64,000 nt of DNA from Nocardia lijiangensis NBRC 108240 (lineage in GTDB: Bacteria; Actinomycetota; Actinomycetes; Mycobacteriales; Mycobacteriaceae), in NCBI RefSeq assembly GCF_001613045.1, contig NZ_BDBP01000030.1, positions 34,188-98,187 of the forward strand, given 5' to 3'. The position numbers and the translations under genes were made by a program. This document shows, piece by piece, positions 57,025 through 64,000 of the stretch (the first letter of the stretch is position 1; every line of letters begins with the position of its first letter). Under the pieces are notes generated by a model that saw only the letters and a list, made by a program, of their open reading frames with translations, searched no databases and was not told where the DNA came from.

Positions 57025-57757
57025 GCAGGGAGTAGCGGATCGGGGAGGAGACCGAGAGGTCTGCGAGTAGGCGGTCGCAGATGATGACCGGGGAGATGCC
57101 CGCGCGGGCCATCCGGGCGACGAGCGCCAATCTTCGCTCCGGCGTGTCCCATTCGACGGTCAGGGGTCCGCGGCCGGGGCCCGCGTCGACAGTCGCCATC
57201 ACACGGGGCGGGCCGTACGGGACCGGTTCTTCGATCAGTTTCAGAACCATGCCGCGCTGCCAGGCGTGATAGGCGTCCATGTCGGCGCCGACCACCAGCT
57301 TGTCGGTGGCGGCGCACAGGCCCTGCGCGATCTCGTCGGCGACGGCGCCGCGATCGAAGTGGTGCCTGCGGCAGCGGCGCAGCACCTCGATCAGGTCGGC
57401 GCGGACCTCGCGCAGCAGCGCGCTCTGGCGTTGCCGCCGCCGATCCTGCTCCGAGGGAACTCCCGCGGGAGCTTTCAATCCGATCCGGCGGGCGCGGTCA
57501 TTGTCACGCATCATGTCGGCGCGCAACGCGGCTCTGGGGTCGCGCTCGACTTCGCCCTCGTCGATCGCGAACTGCTCGAGAATTTGCGCGGCGCGGCACG
57601 CTGTCGCCCGGGCGGATTCGTGACTCATGAGCTCGGCGCCTAGCGTCAGGGCTGCGAGAACCATGCTGTCCAGCCTGCGTCTGGCCAACACGACCTCGCG
57701 CACGACGTCGAGTTCTAGTTGTTCGCGGGCAGGTGGGCGATCCAGGCCCATAGCCAA
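57020..57757 (-). CDS. Hypothetical protein, unknown function
   Basis: A 245-residue, Arg-rich, mostly helical protein with no transmembrane part and no domain I know. It has several acidic-basic helices (about 60-150) and a C-terminal segment RMARAGISPVIICDRLL. Start ATG 57757, with ATG 57751 an alternative. Its stop TAG is supplied by the right-hand copy of the duplicated CTAG of the neighbouring IS. Before insertion its stop overlapped that of metZ. Confidence 0.6.
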   Translation of the reverse strand: MAMGLDRPPAREQLELDVVREVVLARRRLDSMVLAALTLGAELMSHESARATACRAAQILEQFAIDEGEVERDPRAALRADMMRDNDRARRIGLKAPAGVPSEQDRRRQRQSALLREVRADLIEVLRRCRRHHFDRGAVADEIAQGLCAATDKLVVGADMDAYHAWQRGMVLKLIEEPVPYGPPRVMATVDAGPGRGPLTVEWDTPERRLALVARMARAGISPVIICDRLLADLSVSSPIRYSLR

Positions 57758-57898
57758 CGCCCCTTACGAGAATTGCGGGATCCGTCCATCCCCAGCATGG
57801 CACACCCCGGCCCCCTTCGCGTCACCCTTTTTCACCTGATCGGGCGCCCATTCCCGGGGACGGAAACGGACGCCCGAAGGCGATCTCATTCGGGCGCC

Positions 57899-58699
57899 TC
57901 AGGCCCGCTGGCTGCTCACCGAGACGACCTCACCGGTGAGGTAGCTGGTGTAGTCGCTGGCCAGCATGGCGATGGTCGCGGCGACCTCCCAAGGCTCCGC
58001 CGCGCGGCCGAACGCCTCCTGCCGGGAGAGCTGGTCCAACAGCTCGGTGGAACTGACCTTGTCGAGGAACGCGTGCCGCGCGATGCTCGGCGCGACGGCA
58101 TTGATCCGCACGCCGAGTTCGGCGGCCTCGACCGCGCTGCACCTGGTCAGCGCCATCACACCGGCCTTGGCCGCGGCGTAGTGCGCCTGGCCGTACTGCG
58201 CGCGCCAGCCGAGGACGCTGGCGTTGTTCACGATGACGCCGCCGTGGCCCGCCGAACGGAAGTAGGCCAGCGCGGCGCGGGTGCAGCGGAAGGTGCCGTT
58301 GAGCGTGATGTCCAGGACGCGGTCCCACTGCTCGTCGGTCATGTCGACGACCGGCGTCTCACCGCCGAGGCCCGCGTTGTTGACCATGATGTCGATGCGG
58401 CCGAGCGCCTCCGCCGCGCCGCGAACCAGCGCGTCGACCTGCTCGGTGCTCTGCACGTCGCAGGCGATCGCGGCGACCCGGCGCTCCGGGAACTCGCCCT
58501 TCAGCTCGACCTCGGTCTCGGCCAGCCTGCGCTCGTGCCAATCGGAGACGACCACGTCGGCGCCCTCGGCGAGCAGCCTGCGCGCGGTGGCCGATCCGAT
58601 ACCGGTCCCGGCGGCCGCGGTGACGACGGCGACGCGTCCGGTCAGCAGGCCGTGCCCGCCGACGGGCTCAGGGGCGACCGACAGGGGCCGCGCCGTCAC
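57899..58699 (-). CDS. ipdF: IpdF-like SDR, steroid HIP-CoA pathway
   Basis: A 266-residue SDR: TAAAGTGIG cofactor motif near 27-35, NNAG near 109, and catalytic Tyr-x-x-x-Lys in QAHYAAAKAG. GTG start overlaps the fadE30 stop by 4 bp. The order (SDR-dehydrogenase divergent from fadD3 and fadE31/32) is the KstR2 regulon order known from Rhodococcus and mycobacteria, in which IpdF oxidises 5-hydroxy-HIP-CoA. Symbol rests on that context. Confidence 0.82.
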   Translation of the reverse strand: MTARPLSVAPEPVGGHGLLTGRVAVVTAAAGTGIGSATARRLLAEGADVVVSDWHERRLAETEVELKGEFPERRVAAIACDVQSTEQVDALVRGAAEALGRIDIMVNNAGLGGETPVVDMTDEQWDRVLDITLNGTFRCTRAALAYFRSAGHGGVIVNNASVLGWRAQYGQAHYAAAKAGVMALTRCSAVEAAELGVRINAVAPSIARHAFLDKVSSTELLDQLSRQEAFGRAAEPWEVAATIAMLASDYTSYLTGEVVSVSSQRA

Positions 58700-59889
58700 G
58701 GCCGGGCCTCGCGCGGCAAGCCGAGCACGCGCTCGGAGATGATGTTGCGCTGCACTTCGTTCGAACCTCCGTAGATGGTGTCGGCGCGGGTGAACAGATA
58801 CAGCCGCTGCCATTCGTTGAGATCGTCGTCCTCGTCGGCCACCAAGCCGCGCGCGCCGAGCACGGCCATGGCGAGTTCGCCGAGACCGCGGTGCCAGTTG
58901 GCCCAGAGCAGCTTGGCGACCGAGGCCTGTCCGCCATCGTCCACGCCGGTGCCTTCCATGGTGCGCAGGGCGTGCGCGCGCAGCACCCGCAGACCCACCC
59001 AAGCCCGGTCGATCCGGTCGGCGATGAGCGGGTCGTCGGCCGCGCCGACGCGGCGGGCCAGCGCCTCGACGTCGGCGAGTTCCCTGGCGAAGCGGATCTG
59101 CTGGCCGAGGGTGGAGATGCCGCGCTCGAAGGTCAGCGTGCCCATCGCGATGCGCCAGCCGTCGCCCGGCGCGCCGACGACCAGGTCGGCGGCGGTGCGG
59201 GCGTCGTCGAAGAAGACCTCGTTGAATTCCGAGGTTCCGGTGAGCTGGATGATCGGGCGCACCTCGATACCCGGCTGCTTCATGGGAACCAGCAGGTAGG
59301 ACAGGCCCTTGTGGCGGGAGGAGCCCTTCTCGGTGCGGGCGACCACGAAGCACCAGTCGGCCACGTGGGCCAGCGAGGTCCAGATCTTCTGGCCGTTGAT
59401 GGACCACTCGTCGCCGTCGAGGTGCGCGGCGGTGCTGATGGCGGCCAGGTCCGAGCCAGCGCCCGGTTCCGAATAGCCCTGGCACCACAGCTCGGTGACG
59501 TTGCGGATGCCGGGCAAGAAACGGTCCTTCTGCGCCTGGGTGCCGAAGGCCAGCACGGTCGGGCCGAGCAGCTCCTCCCCCACGTGCGAGACCCGCGCGG
59601 GCGCGTTGGCCTTGGCGTACTCCTCATGGAAGATCACCTGCTGGCGCACGGTGGCCTCGCGACCGCCGTACTCCTTGGGCCAGCCCAGGCAGGTCCACCC
59701 GGACGCGGCCAGGTGCCGGTCCCAGGCCAGGCGCTCGTCGAACGCCTCGTGCTCGCGGCCTGGACCGCCTAGTCCGCGCAGTTCGCGGAATTCTCCGTTG
59801 AGATTCTCGGCCAGCCATTCCCGCACTTCGGCGGAAAACCGCGCGTCCTGTGCGGCAGTGTCGGAATCTGAGGTCTGGATCGCAACCAC
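58696..59889 (-). CDS. fadE30: FadE30-like acyl-CoA dehydrogenase
   Basis: A 397-residue acyl-CoA dehydrogenase (YSEPGAGSDLAA, INGQKIWTSLAHVAD, YGGSNEVQRNIISERVLGLPR). In steroid degraders FadE30 desaturates HIP-CoA after FadD3. GTG 59889 chosen because homology starts there and the KstR2 box lies just upstream. First gene of the fadE30-ipdF minus arm, divergent from fadD3. Confidence 0.85.
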   Translation of the reverse strand: MVAIQTSDSDTAAQDARFSAEVREWLAENLNGEFRELRGLGGPGREHEAFDERLAWDRHLAASGWTCLGWPKEYGGREATVRQQVIFHEEYAKANAPARVSHVGEELLGPTVLAFGTQAQKDRFLPGIRNVTELWCQGYSEPGAGSDLAAISTAAHLDGDEWSINGQKIWTSLAHVADWCFVVARTEKGSSRHKGLSYLLVPMKQPGIEVRPIIQLTGTSEFNEVFFDDARTAADLVVGAPGDGWRIAMGTLTFERGISTLGQQIRFARELADVEALARRVGAADDPLIADRIDRAWVGLRVLRAHALRTMEGTGVDDGGQASVAKLLWANWHRGLGELAMAVLGARGLVADEDDDLNEWQRLYLFTRADTIYGGSNEVQRNIISERVLGLPREARP

Positions 59890-59905
59890 GCCGGTAGGAT
59901 AACCT

Positions 59906-59919
59906 ACCAAGCACTTGCT
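59906..59919. promoter_or_regulatory. KstR2-type operator
   Basis: ACCAAGCACTTGCT agrees at every fixed position with the published KstR2 motif AnCAAGnnCTTGnT, in the 77-bp gap between divergent fadE30 and fadD3. No kstR2 gene is inside this window. Confidence 0.72.
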
Positions 59920-59966
59920 TTGTAGAGTGCATGCATAAGTACTCGCGTGAACGGTGAGGAACACCC

Positions 59967-61525
<1,559 letters not shown>

Positions 61526-61526
<1 letters not shown>

Positions 61527-62446
61527 TGCCAGACCAACCCGCTGCGGAGCGCTCAGACGAACCACAGCACGGCTCGGTGCCGGACGAAGGTGAGGTCGTC
61601 ACCTACGAGCGGCGCGGCCGGGTCGCGATCGTCACGATGAACCGGCCCGACTACCGCAACGCGCAGAACTCGGTGATGACCTACGCGCTCGACGCCGCCT
61701 TCCAACGCGCCGTCGAGGACGACGAGGTCGGCGTGATCGTGTTGGCGGGCAACGGCAAACACTTCAGCGCCGGACACGACATCGGCACGCCCGGCCGCGA
61801 CCACCACGTGCGCTACGAGAACAAGGCCACGCTGTGGTGGGACCACGTCGACAAGCAGGGCGGCGATCAACGGTTCGCCAGGGAGTCCGAGGTGTACCTC
61901 GGCATGTGCCGCCGCTGGCGAGAGATCCCCAAGCCGACCATCGCCATGGTGCAGGGCGCCTGCATCGCGGGCGGGCTCATGCTGGCCTGGGTGTGCGATC
62001 TGATCGTCGCCTCCGACGACACGTTCTTCTCCGATCCCGTGGTGCGCATGGGCATTCCGGGCGTGGAGTACTTCGCGCACCCGTGGGTGATGGGACCGCG
62101 CGCGGCCAAGGAGTTCCTGTTCACCGGCGACCGCTTCGGTGCGGCGCAGGCCAAGGAATGGGGGATGGTCAACCGGGTGGTCCCGCGCGCCGAGCTGGAG
62201 GCCGAGACCATGGCGCTGGCCGAGAAGATCGGAACCATGCCGCGTTTCGGCCTCGCGCTCACCAAGAAGGCGGTCAACCAGGCCGAGGACCTGATGGGCA
62301 TGCGCACCGGCATGGACTCGGTCTTCGGTTTGCACCACTTCGCGCACGCGCACAACGCCGAGGTCGGCGCGGACTCACTGGGGGGCATGAATGCCAAGAC
62401 GATGAAGGCCAGTGCGAGCACGGCCGAACAGAACGGGACGACGTAG
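61526..62446 (+). CDS. Enoyl-CoA hydratase-family protein in FadD3 operon
   Basis: A 306-residue crotonase with a long N terminus (first 25 residues acidic) and a GKHFSAGHDIGTPGRDHH loop. Oxyanion-forming CIAGGLMLAW is present; the usual catalytic Glu near 164 is not obvious (position occupied by DPVVRMGIPGVEYF region). It starts at the fadD3 stop and ends at the fadE31 start, so it is locked in the operon; M. tuberculosis, as I recall, has no such gene between fadD3 and fadE31. Role in HIP breakdown inferred. Confidence 0.8.
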
Positions 62447-63588
62447 TGGATCTGGATCTGGACCAGGCGACCCAGGAATTCCAGCGGGAGGTCCGCGAAT
62501 TCCTGGCCGCCGAGAAACCCTCGGCACCACTGCCTTCGATGGACACGAAGGCCGGGTTCGAGGCGCACCGCGACTGGGAGCGCAAACTGGCCGACGCGCG
62601 GCTGTCGGTCGTCGCCTGGCCGGAGGAGTACGGCGGGCGCGACGCCTCGCTGCTGGAATGGGTGCTTTTCGAGCAGGAGTACTACGCCGCCGGTGCGCCG
62701 GGGCGGGTCAGCCAGAACGGCATCTTCCTGCTGGCGCCGACGTTGTTCGAGCACGGCACCCCCGAGCAGCTCGACCGCATCATGCCGCGCATGGCGCGCG
62801 CCGACGACATCTGGGCGCAGGCCTGGTCGGAGCCCGAGGCGGGCAGCGACCTGGCGGGCATCCGGTCGACCGCGCGGCGCACCGAGGGCGGCTGGCTGCT
62901 CAGCGGGCAGAAGACGTGGAGCTCGCGGGCGGCGTTCGCGGACTGGGCCTTCGGCCTGTTCCGCAGCGATCCGGAGGCGGAGCGGCACAAGGGCCTCACG
63001 TACGTGATGTTCCCGCTCACCGCCGACGGTGTCTCGGTGCGGCCGATCCCGCAGCTCGACGGTGAACCCGGCTTCGCCGAGATCTTCCTCGACGACGTCT
63101 TCGTGCCGGACCGCGACGTGATCGGCGCGCCGGGCGAGGGCTGGCGGGTGGCCATGAGCACCTCGAGCAACGAGCGCGGTCTCTCGCTGCGCAGTCCGGG
63201 CCGGTTCAGCGCGACCGCGCGACGGCTCGTCGACCTGTGGCTGGACAGCGGCGACCGCACCAACACCGCCCAGCGCGACGCCGTGGTCGACGCGTGGATC
63301 GGCAGCGAGGCCTACCGCCTGCACACCTTCGGCACCGTCACCCGGTTGAACGAGGGCGGCAAGCTCGGCGCGGAATCCTCGATCACCAAGGTGTTCTGGT
63401 CCGAACTCGACATCGCCATGCACGAGACCGCGCTGGATGTGCTCGGTGCGGCCGCCGAGCGGTCCGGACCGTGGACCGACGGCTACCTGTTCTCGCTGTC
63501 CGGCCCGATCTACGCGGGCACCAACGAGATCCAGCGCAACATCATCGCCGAGCGCATCCTCGGCCTACCGAGAGGGAACGGCCGATGA
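62446..63588 (+). CDS. fadE31: FadE31-like acyl-CoA dehydrogenase
   Basis: A 380-residue acyl-CoA dehydrogenase: WSEPEAGSDLAGI, LSGQKTWSSRA, YAGTNEIQRNIIAERILGLPR. It starts on GTG within the hydratase stop (TAGTG) and its own stop overlaps the next ATG. Paired in steroid degraders with FadE32 to form heteromeric (alpha2beta2) dehydrogenases; see the next gene. Confidence 0.83.
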   Translation: MDLDLDQATQEFQREVREFLAAEKPSAPLPSMDTKAGFEAHRDWERKLADARLSVVAWPEEYGGRDASLLEWVLFEQEYYAAGAPGRVSQNGIFLLAPTLFEHGTPEQLDRIMPRMARADDIWAQAWSEPEAGSDLAGIRSTARRTEGGWLLSGQKTWSSRAAFADWAFGLFRSDPEAERHKGLTYVMFPLTADGVSVRPIPQLDGEPGFAEIFLDDVFVPDRDVIGAPGEGWRVAMSTSSNERGLSLRSPGRFSATARRLVDLWLDSGDRTNTAQRDAVVDAWIGSEAYRLHTFGTVTRLNEGGKLGAESSITKVFWSELDIAMHETALDVLGAAAERSGPWTDGYLFSLSGPIYAGTNEIQRNIIAERILGLPRGNGR

Positions 63589-64000
63589 GATTCGCGCTGA
63601 GTCCGGAACAGATCGATTTCGCCGCGAGCGTGCGCAAGCTGCTGGACGCCGGGCGCACGCCCGCCGCGGTGCGGGCCTGGGCGAAGGACGACTCGCTGCC
63701 AGGCCGCACGCTGATCCAGCAGCTGGCAGGCGCGGGCGTGCTCGGCCTCGCGGTCGACGAAGCGTACGGCGGTGTCGGCGCGGAGCCGATCGACCTCGTC
63801 GTCGCGTTCGTGGAAATCGGCCGGTCCGCCGCGCCGGGACCGCTTGTCGAGACGGCCGCCGCGATCCCCGTTCTGCTCCAGTCGCTTCCGGATTCCGCGG
63901 CGGCCGAGCGCTGGCTGCCCGGGCTCGCCGAGGGCACCGCGCTCGGCACGGTCGCCTTCGCCACCCCCGGCGTGGATCCGATCGCGCTGGACGCCGATGT
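63585..64000 (+). CDS. fadE32: FadE32-like acyl-CoA dehydrogenase, 3' truncated by window edge
   Basis: The N-terminal 138 residues of an acyl-CoA dehydrogenase (FALSPEQIDFAASVRKLLDAG, LGLAVDEAYGGVGAEPIDLVVAFVEIGRSAAPGPLVET). It continues beyond base 64000. The ATG overlaps the fadE31 stop (ATGA), fitting the coupled heteromeric pair. Symbol inferred from order. Confidence 0.78.
   Translation, partial: MRFALSPEQIDFAASVRKLLDAGRTPAAVRAWAKDDSLPGRTLIQQLAGAGVLGLAVDEAYGGVGAEPIDLVVAFVEIGRSAAPGPLVETAAAIPVLLQSLPDSAAAERWLPGLAEGTALGTVAFATPGVDPIALDAD

Overview
High-GC actinobacterial chromosome, most like Nocardia or a close relative in Mycobacteriales. The clues are GTG starts, stop/start overlaps such as ATGA, F420-dependent enzymes, and a run thiGSO / thiE / mutT-type Nudix / glnX-glnH-pknG / ackA-pta / fgd that matches the mycobacterial order as I remember it. 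KstR2-, IdeR- and Zur-like boxes also fit this group. No rRNA, tRNA, CRISPR array or prophage was seen. The only clear mobile element is one IS481-family insertion.

Layout. 1-3174: end of an APH-type phosphotransferase gene, a TetR regulator divergent from an epoxide hydrolase across a large nested inverted repeat, and an NAD(P)-binding protein. 3275-5474: paired hairpins, a G3E/CobW GTPase behind a Zur-like box, and thiD. 5633-12375: an oxidative cluster. DUF4873 protein and TetR lie on the minus strand; opposite run two AurF-like diiron proteins (the first has lost ligands), a Baeyer-Villiger-type monooxygenase, an SDR and a 2Fe-2S/FAD reductase. 12492-16541: a methyltransferase and two coupled membrane glycosyltransferases. 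16595-19265: two NAD(P)-binding proteins and an ECF41 sigma factor. 19282-28451: a seven-gene minus-strand operon (AtuA-like protein, two acyl-CoA dehydrogenases, acyl-CoA carboxylase alpha and beta subunits, a crotonase, a TetR), similar to mycobacterial accA2/accD2 loci and to acyclic-terpene/branched acyl-CoA catabolism.

28618-35854: a small membrane protein, a truncated oxidoreductase relic, a class III nucleotidyl cyclase, an ABC-2 exporter pair, thiazole/thiamine genes and a Nudix hydrolase. 35997-44709: the glnX-glnH-pknG nutrient-sensing kinase operon converging on pta-ackA. 44861-49210: a Ddn-like F420 protein, an RpiB-like isomerase, a DJ-1/PfpI protein with its MarR regulator under two tandem operators, a HAD phosphatase and F420-dependent glucose-6-phosphate dehydrogenase. 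49286-55926: a GT87 mannosyltransferase-like protein, an amidohydrolase behind a 17-bp repeat array, fprA behind an IdeR-like box, a small anchored protein, and rhodanese-metZ.

55922-57757: an IS481-family element sits exactly in a CTAG that formed the overlapping stop codons of metZ and a convergent unknown gene; the duplicated CTAG leaves both genes whole. 57899-64000: a steroid CD-ring (HIP) degradation locus, ipdF-fadE30 divergent from fadD3-crotonase-fadE31-fadE32, with a KstR2-type operator between the two arms. The strongest candidates for new biology are the diiron pair with its partner oxidases, the IS481 placement, the MarR/PfpI double operator and the repeat array before the amidohydrolase.
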